A DNA stretch of 64,000 nt from Sipunculus nudus (Eukaryota > Annelida > Sipuncula > Golfingiida > Sipunculidae): assembly GCA_026874595.1 (NCBI GenBank), contig CM049308.1, positions 23,274,367 through 23,338,366 of the forward strand, read 5' to 3'. A program made the translations under genes and the position numbers. How positions within the stretch are numbered: position 1 is the stretch's first letter; every line of letters starts with the position of its first letter. The notes below the pieces were generated by a model that did no database searches, was not told the DNA's origin, and worked only from the letters and a program-made list of their open reading frames with translations. Shown here piece by piece: positions 47,038-59,379 of the stretch.

Positions 47038-47450
47038 TTTGAACATTTTGTTGTGAATCTAATTAAGTCCTTTTCTGTATCTGCCGTGCAAGAAGAATTG
47101 CCAGTTTTAATTAGCTAGTACTCTTTTACTGATTTGGGAATAAAGCACCATGTTAAATGTTTTATTGGTTATGCACAAACTGTTTAGCACAAAAAAAAAC
47201 ATAATTTATGAAATACAGTTTGTTTAAAAAGTCATTTACTGTCTCTCAACCTTCATATTATGCTTCTGAAGCACATATTCATTTGTAAAATGTTTGTTGA
47301 AACATATTGTTACAGGATTGTTCTGGGGCTTTGTATTAATTATGTCCTTTGAACATTTTGTTGTGAACTTAATCAAGTCATTCTTCTGCTCCCTCCATGC
47401 TTTGAGGATTATCACTTTTAAGTAGCTAATTAAAGTTCTTCTATCAACTT
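47038..47450 (+). repeat. Diverged direct duplication, offset about 310 bp
   Basis: TTTGAACATTTTGTTGTGAA occurs at about 47038 and 47348, followed in both by an AATTAAGTC / AATCAAGTC block. ATTGTTACA precedes both by about 35-40 bases. It leads directly into the 100-bp array that follows. Confidence 0.55.
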
Positions 47451-48310
47451 GGGGCGTAAACTTTAGAACTCTTCTATATGTGACAACAGTTTATTTCCTC
47501 TGTAAATATACTTGGTCAGTCCAACAGTTGGTGTTATCTTCTTTTCTTCAGCTGGTAAACTTTAGAACTCCTCTATATTGTGACAATAGTTTATTTCTTC
47601 TGTAAATATACTTGGTCAGTCCAAGAGTTGGTGAAAAATATTTCTTTTCAGTTGGTAAACTTAGAACACTTCTATATTGAGATAATAGTTACTTTCCTCA
47701 GTATATATACTTGGTCAGTCCAAAGGTTGGGGATATCTTCTTCTCTTTAGCTGGTAAACTTTAGAACTTATCTATATTGTGACAATAGTTTATTTCCTCT
47801 GTATTTACACTTGGTAAGTGCAAGAGTTGGTTTTGGCTTCTTCTCTTCAGCTGGTAAACTTTAGAACACTTCTGTATATATTGTGACAATAGTTTATTTC
47901 CTGTGTAAATATACTTGGTCAGTGCCATAGCTGGCGAGAGCTTCTTTTTTTCAGCTGGTAAACTTTAGATCACTTCTATATTAATTGTGGCATTAGTTTA
48001 TTTCCTCTGTAAATATACTTGGTCAGTACAAGAGTTGGTGAAAGCTTCTTCTTTTCAGCTTGTAAACTTTAGAACACCACCATATTGTGACAATAATTTT
48101 TTTCTGTGTAAATACACTTGGTCAGTGCAAGAGTTGTTGTTAGCTTCTTCTTTTCAGTTTATAAACTTAGAACACTTCTTGATTATGACAATAGTTTATT
48201 TACTTTGTATAAACATTTTTTGTCAGTGCAAAAGTTGGCATTAGCTTTTTCTCATCAGCTGGTAAACTTTAGATCATTGTGACAATGGATTCCTCTGTAT
48301 ATTTACAAAC
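47451..48310 (+). repeat. Diverged 100-bp tandem array
   Basis: About eight to nine units can be counted from CTTGGTCAGT and variants at 47511, 47611, 47710, 47810, 47914, 48018, 48117 and about 48219. Each unit also has GGTAAACTTTAGAAC, GACAATAGTTTATTTCCTC and a CTTCTTTTCAGCTGG stretch that looks like a splice acceptor. Spacing of 99-104 bp with many substitutions indicates an old array. The 85-codon frame at 47987-48244 reads through two units and is not taken as a gene. Confidence 0.85.
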
Positions 48311-49769
48311 TTGAGTTCCTGGCTTGATGGTTCTTGCACCAATTAATTGACATGACTAAGACCTCTATGACTAAAATACATACATGTACATAATGGGTAT
48401 CCAGTGACTTGTAGCATACATATGGTGATGAGAAACACTCTTCAAACAAAAATAATCACTGTGACAGGTTGTTACATGAAAGAGGTTCTACTCATGCATT
48501 GTCCATATAAATGACATAAGCTGACATGGACATCCATGCCTGTGGCTTCATTACCAGATCTTGAACAGAGAGAGACTGTTCTGGACTGAGAGTCAGACTA
48601 TTATGTTAATTATATTTAAGTTCTGATTATTATGCATAAAAAACAAGCTGTAACGTGTTAATTAATTAGAGAAGAACATATAATTTGTTGTCATGAGCAT
48701 TAGTAATCTAATGATCAGACACTTTTGACACAGTTTCAGGCTGTAGTTTGTCATCATTCTGACTTAAAGACAGTACTGTAATATCTGCTTGATTCTTGCT
48801 TTTTCCTTGTCCTCCTGCAGTTTAAAACCTGAATTCAGAATGGTTGATTATAATATATCATTCTTGTCATATTGATTCCTTCATCCTCATTCCATAAAAT
48901 GTGCCATCAACAGCAATGGAACTATCATTAAAAAAAAGCCGTATGAAGCATACCAAAACATGAGAATTTCTTCTTTCTTTGAACAATTAATTGTGACTGT
49001 ACTGGAAAAAAAATTTGGAGTATAAATACATGAATTACAAGAACTTAAGAACCTACAGGTATTCTCATAAAAAATTAAAATTGAAAACGAAAAAAAATAA
49101 TATACAGATGAAAAAGTAAAGGTTACTACTGAGCAAAATAAAAACAAGATTGGAGGGGAGAAAAGTAAAAGTAACTGCTTGTTTTTTTTGCCTCATTACC
49201 CCTTCATCTTCAGTCTCTAAATTTTAAACACAAAAGAGTGACTTTTAAAATTTCCTGCAGCATAGTAAATTAATATACTGTAAATACTTTGATAACTTTG
49301 ACAAAGTTGGAATTATTTACAGGAAAAAAAAGTTTTCTGAAAAAAACAACTTATTACTTCCTTAATTGAAATCAGATGCACACAGTATGTTTTGTTGCAT
49401 TATACTTTGTGCAAATTATGATTGACACCTCTCAGTGTCTCTCAGGTATAATGTAAGTGCAAGTATGAAAATATACCTTTCCAGAACAAAGACAATAAAA
49501 TTTTAGTCATATTTTCATTTCAAGGAAACAAATAAGACAGGATGAAATAAACATCACAGATTTTTTTGTCAACATCCTTACAGATTAGATTTTGTAATCA
49601 AAGTTAGACAGAACCTTTAATCAGACTTCTGCAATTATTCGAATGTTTATATGCATACTCATATATAATTTTTAATCAACTTTTTTAAATCAAGTTAATA
49701 TTAAAAGAATTTTAAAATAAAATATTAACGAAGGGCATTTTAAGTATGTTATATCTATCTGATATAAAA
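48311..49769. other. AT-rich DNA without a recognisable gene
   Basis: A good acceptor-like site, TTTTTCCTTGTCCTCCTGCAG, ends at about 48821 and is followed by 17 open codons in one frame. No partner exon is visible. The minus 86-codon frame at 48887-49147 is AT-driven. Confidence 0.35.
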
Positions 49770-50250
49770 AATCTTTAAAAGGGCCCAAACACCTATAAAG
49801 CATGTTGAATTAACACATAAAATAGCTTTGTCCCTTTGAAATAAATCTGTACCTGCCAAAATATTTTCTAGAAACTGTTTGCTTACTCCTGTAAACGAGT
49901 GTTAAAAACAGTGAACCGGGCAAGATCACCGATATCAACATAAACAGAGTACTAGGGGCCGTGTGTATCACGGAGCCACAACATGTGTCAATCTTGAGAT
50001 GACCTGACTGATTTGGCCCAAAAATGTAATACATGTTCCTGCTGGCTGAAACACTGCATGTTGCGGCTCAAAATGGGACATCTGACTGTGTTTACCATCA
50101 CGCAGAGCCATAACAATGTGTTAAACAGCCGTATGTGAGTTACTCAGACAGTGTGCTGGGATGGTTTTGCTGGAAATCATTTGTTTAAAGCAAAACTGAA
50201 CTGATAGTGTGAAAAAATAGGCATGATTTGCTCCTGATTATGTCCCTCTA
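49770..50250 (+). repeat. Dispersed repeat H, copy 1
   Basis: Aligns in the same orientation with 62615-63085. Shared blocks include AAAGCATGTTGAATT, GAGTGTTAAAAA, CACAACATGTGT, CCAATGTGTTAA / ACAATGTGTTAA and AACTGAACTGATAGT near the right end. It spans about 470 bp with many small differences. Minus-strand frames differ between copies. Confidence 0.65.
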
Positions 50251-51663
50251 AATAGTGAGATTAGTTTCAGCCTGGCATTTGTTAAAGTGTATGTCATGTA
50301 ATTTTATAGTTTATTAATCAGAGAAACTGCTAAGAGAAGATCATATGATCATATCTTCAAACCAAAATAGTCAGACAAAAAGACAAACAGGACAAGCATT
50401 GGAGACTTCAAAATTTCATGTAAGGAAGATAAATCTATTTGGGTAAAGATTTACTTACAAGGGAAGCTGTCAAGAATTGCTTGAGATCTAAGAAATAATT
50501 CGCCCAACCTCTTTGGGCCCCAGGTGCTCAACTGGCCAAATAATGCACGAGTGTGGTATGTCTGTGCGTCAGATGCAACTAATCCGTTGTATACACACAG
50601 CAGCACCTTGGGGTCAGCTGCACTTTAAAACTAAGAAATAGCCTTTGAAAATGATGACGAATTATACCAAAGCAACCTATCCTTTTGCCACACCAGATTA
50701 TGAAAATAGCATTCAGAATGAACTGTCATGACTTATATTTCAGATACATGGTTTACTAGAAGATATGAACTAAATTAAGATTAAAAAACATGAAGTGATG
50801 GGTACAGCTGATGTTTATGCAACTAGAGAATGCGTCTTTAATGAATCATCCACATTTGCAATAACATGGATACCATCTCAGGCTATCAGTTCATATTTAC
50901 TGAATTCCAAAGTTTCCTAAAGTCTGTCACACCAAGGTGCACCTATCCGATTTTGGCGATAAATTTGATATGCTAATATTTCTGCTCTGTATGTGACAGT
51001 GACGAACCATTCTGAGCACTCCGGCAGCAGAGAATCAGATCTTTTTCTGAATATCAGAATTTTCTGGAGGTTTCCTCATGAAGTGACAGGGCAAGTTGGT
51101 ATCGTTCAGCTGAGGATAAAGTTTATGAAATCTATGAAAGTAGAAAGTTTTCTCATATATAATTGTTTCACTCAGTTCATTTACAAACTATGTTGCTTGT
51201 TTTTTTGCTTGTTTTGTCATTAAAAATTGTTGGAGTACCTGCTTTGGCCAATGAGAGGTTAATGAGATTTTTTTAAATACATGCACTTTGTACATAAATA
51301 ATCTCAAAAACGTCCACATGCAAGGTACAAATAAGGCTAAAAAATTACATGCTCCAGGTGCACCTTTGAAACAAAAACTACATGCATCTAAAGATTTCAA
51401 CATGCACCTTGTAATACTAGTGAAAAAAAAAATTTGTTAAGGAGTTTCTGTTGCTCAAAGAACAGAAATGCTAATTTATGATTGTGATCATAATTATGAA
51501 TAGTATAAAATAAAATACTGCAACAACATTTTTTTCATTGGTTTATATTACATGCACAGAGTGCACGCCCGGTACAATTTCTGCCTGCTCAAAAGAAATG
51601 TACATGCAAATGTGTACCCTTGCACCCTGCCACATGTGTCTTTTTACCATAACAAGACTGCAG
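50251..51663. other. Unassigned DNA, partly less AT-rich
   Basis: About 50500-50640 is noticeably GC-richer than the flanks, with no repeat partner. The frames at 50993-51223 (plus) and 51188-51403 (minus) resemble nothing known. Confidence 0.4.
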
Positions 51664-51945
51664 GACCAAAGGTCTGATCTTGCACATGGGTGAAAACTCC
51701 AAAACAAGAAGAGGAAAAATGTAAGAAGAAACACAGAAACACTGGTTGGAAGCTTGAAAATTTTTGATTTTTTAAGTTGGACAGTAAAGTCACCAAGTGG
51801 CAATATGTGAGCTATGTTTGTTTTGGGCCACTGATTGGGTTTGGTGCAAGTGTATTTCCGTTTGTGTACAGGAGAAAGCTAAGGAATTTAGATAATGGCA
51901 GATACCATAAAATGTTAATGAGAAAAGTAATTGATCTTCATGTAT
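51664..51945 (+). repeat. Dispersed repeat G, copy 2
   Basis: Partner of 44928-45230 (AAAGGTCTGATCTTGCA at its left end; GATACCATAAAATGTTAATG at its right). The 64-codon frame at 51777-51971 is not preserved in the partner. Confidence 0.6.
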
Positions 51946-52345
51946 ATATGACATATCGGATATTGGAATAGATATCCTTTAAACCTTTTATCCTTTAAAC
52001 AGACAAAAGATACAGCAAGAATACAGACATAGTTGCATGATCACACAATTCAGTTTTGTTGGTGGAGATGAAAACTCTACAGAGAACAAAATGTTTTCTT
52101 ATAATGCAAACATACAGAACACACCATAGATGATAAAATACACCATTTGTTTTAATAAAAGAGTAAAATAATGTACTTTGACAAGAGTTCTGGCAACAAG
52201 TAAATACAGCAAATCAGTTCCATGCATGCAAGCATGTATACAGTCAGAATGAACTGACAGCAAAACGAACATATACACTATCCCTAATAACATGTCAGAT
52301 TCCTTAATATATATAAATGCTAGACATTGGTAGGATGAAACCTTA
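51946..52345. other. Unassigned AT-rich DNA
   Basis: No repeat family or exon supported; the minus 96-codon frame at 52099-52389 has no recognisable domain. Confidence 0.35.
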
Positions 52346-52394
52346 TGGTTATCTCGCTTTGGACTTTGGAGCCAAGGGTCCTGGTTCAAAACTC
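52346..52394 (+). repeat. tRNA-like SINE head fragment
   Basis: TGGTTATCTCGCTTTGGACT leads after about 25 bases to CTGGTTCAAAACTC (52381-52394), close to the polymerase III B box GGTTCGANTCC. The A box is incomplete, and a body or tail cannot be defined. Confidence 0.4.
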
Positions 52395-54554
52395 ACCAGT
52401 ACCTCAATGGCATAATAGTGATATAATTAGAACCACAAAGATTGTCTCTAATGTTTTAATAACAGGTTATGAATTCTGTATTATTCCTTATGCTGTACAA
52501 AGTAAACCTGAAAGGCTAAATAATAAAATATAATTCTTTACATATTAATACCTTTTTCCTCATTCAATAGATAGTACATGTCACCAACAGACCATGGACC
52601 TATTGTTTATGAAAAATAAATGCTAAACTATATTGTTAGCTAATTCTGATTAAGTGGAGTATAAAAATGACAGGCAGGACAAACATGGGTTATAACTTAA
52701 CCTCCTATCTGCTTGTCATAACAGTAATGAAAACACCAAACAAACTGGAGTGTTATGTGGGGACCAATACCCTTGATGGTCCAGTTGATATGTTATTTGT
52801 AAGCCAAGCCGGGCAGTAAATGGGTGGCTTGGAACATTTTAGACAGTCATGTGTGAGGTCCACTCCATCAAGTCAAAGTGTGATCAGATTTAATTAGCAG
52901 CTCATAGGGGTCGCGGACAATAAGGTTAGGTCCCCAAAGCCAGTCTGCTGCTATAAGACTATAAGTCTTCCTCAGTGGTTCTCACTTCAGTATCTGTATT
53001 TATAGTCTTGACACAACATGCTTATAGTATTAAGCACAGCAAAATATCAGGTTAACTTTTTTTTATATTTCATATATATATGGATACAAAAAAACTGTTA
53101 ATTGTGCATTAGAGCCCGGCATTCAAGGGATTAGAAAATAAAATAGCACTTTCAGAAAAAAATGTATATTGTGGTGATTCTTGCATGCCACCGGGAGCTA
53201 ATGGACCAGAATTTGCTAATGAATGCATAACAGGACAAGTTTCAGTTTTTAATGTCAGACTGGAGACTTTGGAAATTCAGTTTCCTGGCTTGGCCTTTCT
53301 TGTAACAGGGATCAAGCTACAATATAAATGCAGAACAGCAACTCTGTTACAAACTTGTATATACTGGTAATAAAGTAAACCAGAGCAAATGTATTACCAG
53401 ATTAAGGTTTTCCTTTCTCCCAGAAAACTTTAAACATTTTTTTTTTCATTTCCAGCTGCTTATTGCATGGACTCTAGAATGTTGAAAAAGTCTGTATTCA
53501 GTTTATTCTGAAATCCTTTTCCTGCATGAGACCATGCAAACATACTCATTTGATATAATTTGGCTCTGTGTCTTGGAGGAATAATTAATGACTCCCACAA
53601 GGAAAAGAGTTTGTTTGATGACCTAAACTTTGGGTCTCAGTAATCTAGGATATAAAATATTCACAGTGCCTGTAAAAGTAGTTAAAAGAGAATTGAGTCG
53701 CAGCATGTCTGAAATTTAAGACTAAATTTACTGTAGGCATCTTGAAAAAAAAACATGACTTTTCAATCTTGCAATTGGGCTTGGAGGCTGGATGGTGATA
53801 GAATCAGATCATAGTGGTAGATGAGGTCATTACAGCAGAATTATTCATACAAAAAATGTTATTTGGTTTTATGTTGAGAAAGAATGAAGTTCATAAGCAG
53901 GCATGGCATTAAGTAAAGAGGGACTAAAGCATTCCTGGCACAGATAAAGCAACAAATAAAGCAAAACATAAAGTTAGTCCAGGTCATTACCGTTAAGTTT
54001 GATCAGTTGACTCACAAAAGATCATTGAGGTCAAGTAACCTTGATCAATGGAATCCTAGTCTTAATCTCATATAGCGTGTCCAAGGAAATTTGAAATAAA
54101 AATTAAAAAAAAACCTTTCCTGCCGATTTTACATTTTGTTTGCAGAGCATTAATTTAATATTTCATATACTTAATCTTTTGATAATTTTGAAAAGGTATT
54201 CAGGATTAATCCACAGATTATTGTGTCCAAAAAGTAGCTCTTGCATAAAAATTCAAACATTTTTTGTGAAGGCTGGTGATGGGGTTTATTTTCTCATTTT
54301 ATCATAAACAGTTTTAGTGTTTAATCTTTTTCAATTCTGAGAAAATACAAGCTAAATGTTATCAATTTCATATTTGCTCAAACAGTTAAAATTAAATTTC
54401 TCAACAATTGCTTGATAAATTCTTCAGTATTTCTTATTTTTGCTTGTTAGAACATTATGACTTCAACGTTGGCCTGTTTGTCTAAACCTAGTCAAGTATG
54501 GCTCTGGACTCCAATGGCTTTGTGATATTAAATATTTGTATGATAACACATTTT
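52395..54554. other. AT-rich DNA without a recognisable gene
   Basis: The stretch 52730-52990 is a little more GC-rich than its surroundings and contains GGGGTCGCGGACAATAAGG (about 52907), with no repeat partner in the window. No exon can be supported. Confidence 0.4.
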
Positions 54555-55144
54555 TATGCCCTCACCACAAAGTGGCCGGGGCATATAGTTTTACCCATGT
54601 CAGTCATTCCGTCATTCCAAAATCAAACAGTTGTAAGGACTTTTTTTCGCAGTGCCTGCAGATACGGGCCTGATTTATGGTGTGTTGGCAGATTATGACC
54701 AGTTACAGATCGAGTTTTTGTTTTGTCCCAGTTGACCTACTTTTGACCATTTGACTGCTCCTGAACATAGAAAATTTCATGAAAAATAGAAATTTTATAA
54801 CAAATGCATATGTATGGACTTTTTTTCCTCAATGCCTGCAGATACCACCCTGATTTTTTATGTGTTGGCAGATAATGACAGTTACAGATCGAGTTCGCGT
54901 TTTGTCCCGGTCGACCTACTTTTGATTGTTTTCGGCTCCTAAACATAGAAAATTTCATGAAAGACAGAAATTTTTATGGAAAATTCACATGTATGGATTT
55001 TTTTTGACAATGCCTGCAGATATTGGCCTGATTTTTGGTGTGCTGCTTGATAATCACCCCTGAACTTAAAAATTTTTTCAAAATTTAACAAATGTTTCTT
55101 ATTTGCCCCAGGCGAGGGCATTCGTGTCATTCCAACACATCTAG
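54555..55144 (+). mobile_element. Element C, hairpin-ended with 180-bp tandem units
   Basis: The 5' end TATGCCCTCACCA pairs imperfectly with TGGCCGGGGCATA as a terminal hairpin. The 3' region has GGCGAGGGCA (55111-55120), an inverted match to the 5' end, then GTGT...ACAC arms (55124-55138) and a CTAG terminus (55141-55144) followed by TTT. The interior holds about 2.7 units of roughly 180 bp, counted from GCCTGCAGATA at about 54655, 54834 and 55012, each with CTGATTT and AACATAGAAAATTTCATGAA. Elements with a 'TATGCCC...GGGCAT' frame and a CTAGTT end are common in molluscs. It is non-autonomous. Confidence 0.7.
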
Positions 55145-56004
55145 TTTATCAATATTGTGATTATTAAAATATTTGTTAATTTTTTCTTGCACTGAAAAAC
55201 TAATTGCCTCATCCAGGAGGGTATGTACACATTTCCCTTCATGTGTGTGTGTGTGTGTTTATTTGCAACACATGCATTCATGATGGGAATCTTGTTAAAT
55301 TTAAATTCCTTTTGGGAATGAGCCAATGAAGAATCAATAAGATTTTGTTGTGGTCAAGCACATGATCCAGATGCAGGAACCCCATCAAGGTTATTAACAA
55401 ATGTATATTCACTCATGTATACAAAAAAATTGAGAAAAGAGCCAAGTATGTGAATGTATATATGGTTTTTGGAGCATCCCACAATAGATTTCTAGTTTAA
55501 ATCCTCTTCATTTTAATAGGGGCATGGAGCCGAGCACATGTTGAAAGTAATACTGTCCAATTGACTGGAAAATTAGGGCAACAGAGAAAATTATCATGAT
55601 ATTGTCTAAAGGGGCTCATCTCTTATTACAAGGGAATTCACTGGAAGATAATTATAAATATAATAACTATCATTTTGTAAACTGATCAGAGACAGGTTTA
55701 GTAGCCATGCAATTTTAGCAGATACCAATCTACTTGTAGTCAAGGTAACAAGGCAAAAATAAGCATGCAGAAGATCCAATTATTTTAATTAATTAAATCA
55801 TTTATTGATGGCATCCTTAAAAGGAATTGATTAAGTAACTTGGTATAAATTTCAGAGTGTGTAAAATTCTTACAGTAATTAAAACAAATTTGTATTTAAA
55901 AAAATGCAGCATTTCTTTTAAAGGGCTGACTTGTTTCTGGGTCACAAAAATTCAGCCTGATTCTGATTCAGGAGTCTGGAAAAAATAGGAGCCCCCAGCT
56001 CTAG
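55145..56004. other. AT-rich DNA with a short (TG)n
   Basis: A TG run occupies 55242-55258. The minus 61-codon frame at 55141-55326 reads through it and is not considered a gene. Nothing else recognised. Confidence 0.4.
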
Positions 56005-56405
56005 CAGTGTGCTAATTTAAGTACAACTCTGTTTCCTTGTAATTCCCAAGATGGATCATAGGTAATAGAATCAGCCATCTTACTTACAGCAACTGAAACA
56101 AGAACATAAATATCATCTAGTCCACCTGATCATGAATATATCTTATGTTTTCTCAAGTATTTGAAGAAAGATCAAAAGTTACAAAACAAGTTTTGTGTAT
56201 TTTTTATATTCCTTCAGGTTCTGAACATTCAGGAGGAATTTGCTTTGGTTATGATCATTTTGTTGAATATTCATAGAAAATCTGTTTTCCCTGTGTTCCT
56301 TAGATAGATCATGGGTAATACGATCAAGTACTTTACTTCTTTGACACCATGAAGCGACTGGGTTTATATGACATCCATTACTCCTGCTCATGAATATTGA
56401 TTTTT
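56005..56405 (+). repeat. Diverged direct duplication, offset about 270 bp
   Basis: The segment at about 56025-56140 (GTTTCCTTGTAATTCCCAAG, GATCATAGGTAATAGAATCA, CCTGATCATGAATATA) recurs at about 56285-56400 (GTTTTCCCTGTGTTCCTTAG, GATCATGGGTAATACGATCA, CCTGCTCATGAATATT). No coding frame is shared. Confidence 0.6.
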
Positions 56406-57600
56406 ATATTTTCAGTATTGCATTCTATTGGTCAACACCACAAAATTATGTTGGTTAAAATAAAAACAAATCCAGGTAAAGAAACCATTTTCTTTGCACC
56501 TTAAACTGCCATTTTCTTTTAAGTTTGAAAGAAGTGTCTTGTCTATTGAGACTATGAACAAAGCAAGGTATCTTTTAGCTTTTAGGTTTGGGAAGATATT
56601 TAAATCATACAAGTGTTTGTATGCATCATATCATAAATATAGGATTCTGTATTTAGAAAAATAGATTAATTTACACATATTATAATTGATTAAGCATATT
56701 AAAAATTGTTTGAATTTTTTTTCCTTCAAATACATAAAGCAATCCCAGCTTTCATCCTTAAGCAGTTCATCTTGATAAGGATCTAAAGAAAGGCAACAAT
56801 TATTCAAACAGACCTTGGTTTTTAAATCGATCAGATGGCATCAAAATAAATCAGATTAATTTAGATAAAGTAAATTAAAATTTATTTTTAGAATATCATC
56901 AGATTTGGTGGAGAATTTGTGATCACATGTCTTTTGTTATTATATTTGTGTTAAAATCCTAGGAAATCTTGGTTTCATAAACCTGAGGTAGTATTGACCT
57001 GGTATCGCAGTGGCGTAATTTTTATGCAGGGAACTTCTTGTCAATACATTTATCAAAGTAAAGTTAATATGAATCCATGGAAACAGAAGCAGCCTCTGGA
57101 ACATAGCCAGCAAGATAAACACATTTCACACAGGAGCATGTGGCACAAACTCTGTTCAGCCACCTCTGTTTGCTTTGGTTCATTTTGCCTGCAAGTCGGG
57201 CATGTTTATATCCTAATGAAATTATGCAAGCAGGTAAATTGATTTGTTATCAGTGGTAATTGAGCATAAACCCAGCAGGCAGGAATGCAGGAAACACCCC
57301 TCAGAGTGGTTTGATACAAGCCTTGACCCAGTGTATGAGAGAAATATATGTGTGTATTTAGCCTGTTTTTTATACATTTTTGATAAAGCTAGGAAGGAAG
57401 TATTTAAGCTTATGAATGAATGCCAGGGTAAATTTTTTTAACTGTGAATGCAGTTCTTTTTATTGATATATATAATCTGTTTATTGTTTATAGGGTATTT
57501 ATATTTGCAGGTTCTTGAAAATAAATTACCTCGGCCGTTATAATTTTGAGATTACAAATAAAATCTCCTGCTGGTTAAAATGAAATATGTTCATTTGTTT
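56406..57600. other. AT-rich DNA; one exon-like frame, not accepted
   Basis: An open frame from 56994 reaches a good splice donor CAG|GTAAAT at about 57234 and has an acceptor-like TTTTTATGCAG ending at about 57029. The roughly 68 codons between them match no known protein. A second frame at 57244-57441 is likewise unrecognised. Confidence 0.25.
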
Positions 57601-59340
57601 GAATCCTCACATTTTTTCCTTGAAATATTATTTTCTATTAACATCATATTATTCAAAACAATTAATATTGCAATAAATTTACATTTATATGTATTTACAG
57701 CTACCAAATTTACAGAATTTAGTTCTGAAATTCAGATTACAATGGTTATATTGTACACAGATAGACATAAAGACAGCCATCAAGAGAAGAGGCGACACAA
57801 TAAAAGATTAACAGAAAAATGGAGAGGGCATGGTTGAAAAGTAAATGTGATAGTTTATAGAGTCAAAAGATGTTATGTTAAACAGACAATTAATGATACC
57901 AATTACAGCGGGAGACCATTGAACACTTGCACCTCTGACTTTTCAGCTGATCCCTGTATGTGATACATATTCCTTACAACTGGATAAAAACTGACAGAAT
58001 GATTTCATCCAGCATTCATATTGGTGATTCTGTATATCTCTTTCACCTTGGTATAATTATGATAGATACAGACTGTGGGACTTGCTGTCAGTCATGCAGT
58101 ATCTCATATACTGACACTTTGTAAGCTGATGTGACATTTTGCTCATATATTCATACAGGCATCACTGCTGCAGTTACATTTGGCCATATGGACCTGGTCC
58201 CAGATAGTGACCTGCCACTGTTTAACTTATATTTAAACTTGATTTATTCTACATGGATTGTACAACTATAGTTATAATAACTAATATGGGGCACTATCCA
58301 TGGCTCAGATGTAGGTGCTCATGCAGTAGTCGGTAGGAGTGGAGGAAACCGGAGCCCCCGAAGAAAACCACCCACCAACATCAACCAACTCTCATAGAGC
58401 CATACCTGGAATCAAACCCAGGTCACCAGTGGAGAGGGCCGAGCATTTTACCACTCATGCAGCTGTCCAGGCCCCCCATTTAACACTATCAATGTGCATG
58501 CTTCCTTGTTGCTTTGAGTGTTTCATTACCAATCGCCAATTGACTTTGGTCCTATTACCAGCAAAGCTGATTTGATTCTATACACGAGTCTTGATTTGCA
58601 TGTTCTATTAATTCTTAGTATATGGAGGTTAGATTCTGATTTACGTTAATTACGTTACGTTAATTATGCATGTGGTAGCCAAAGCTGGAGTATTAGCTTA
58701 CTAGTATTTCACACAGTGTGAATCAGTATTGTCTCCCCAAGGTGGATCAAAAGAGGATATAGTAGTCACAGTTATGCATGCAGTTAGTACAGTCTGGCAA
58801 ATGCTGAGGTTATCCTTGTTCTTAAAATATTGAACTCTTACACTAGTGAGATAATTTGGTCAACCTTGCTCTTTTTCTCTAGGGGTGAACTTTTGGGTTG
58901 ATTCAATTTCCTATTGTGTAATCTTTACACATACATGATTTTTTATGGAATTCCTCAATACCTTATTGTACCCATCAGTTTCACCTGTGACTTGTTTAAG
59001 AGTCAGTAAATATGACTATGTTGTATGGGAATTAATCATTATTTGTGAAAAGAAATATCAGCCTAGGACATAGATTAAGAATAGAGGTCAAACAGTGAAA
59101 GCAATAAAAAACTCACTTTATTATACTTGAAGGAAGCAAAGCCTGCACATGGGACTGTTTATTGAGTATAAAGATATTCACATACTGTCAGATGTGTAAT
59201 TATTCAGTCTTCCAGGGTTGCCAGTGGACAGGGATAAGTTAGAGTAAAATTATTTTTTCAAGGTCAGGGAAAAGTCATTGAATTTCATAAAAGGGATTTT
59301 GTGATAAATAGTTCTTTGAATTCAAGCAAGCCTACTACAG
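57601..59340 (+). repeat. Local duplication, left copy (interrupted)
   Basis: Blocks recur in the right copy at 59380-59960 in the same order: TTTACAGAATTTAGTTCTGA (57708) / TTTACAGAATTTCAGTTCTA (59516); GTGACCTGCCACTG (58207 / 59645); GTTGCTTTGAGTGTTTCATT / GTTGCTTTGAATATTTCATT; ACCAGCAAAGCTGATTTGAT / ACCAGCAAAACTGGTTTGAT; ATTATTCAGTCTTCCAGG (59200 / 59800). The left copy is longer because of insertions, including a SINE. Confidence 0.7.
58227..58478 (-). mobile_element. tRNA-derived SINE inserted in the left duplicate
   Basis: Read on the minus strand, the head has a B box GGTTTGATTCC (58418-58408, one mismatch) and a partial A box around 58461-58451. Downstream is GGGTGGTTTTCTTCGGGGGC followed by TCCGGTTTCC (58373-58341), which resembles the conserved central domain of animal SINEs of the DANA/Meta type. 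The six-base repeat TTTAAC at 58221-58226 and 58479-58484 may be the target duplication. The right duplicate lacks the insertion at the equivalent place (about 59671). The 78-codon plus-strand frame starting at 58339 is this SINE read backwards. Confidence 0.65.
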
Positions 59341-59379
59341 ATGGAATGAACAATTTGCCTTATGATCTGGCGGATATTT

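Noticed and set aside
56994-57242. Exon ending at CAG|GTAAAT
   Set aside because: The splice signals are fair, but the encoded residues match nothing known and no neighbouring exon can be joined.
58339-58575. 78-codon proline-rich frame
   Set aside because: Its start lies within a minus-strand SINE and most of it is the reverse reading of the SINE head and central domain.
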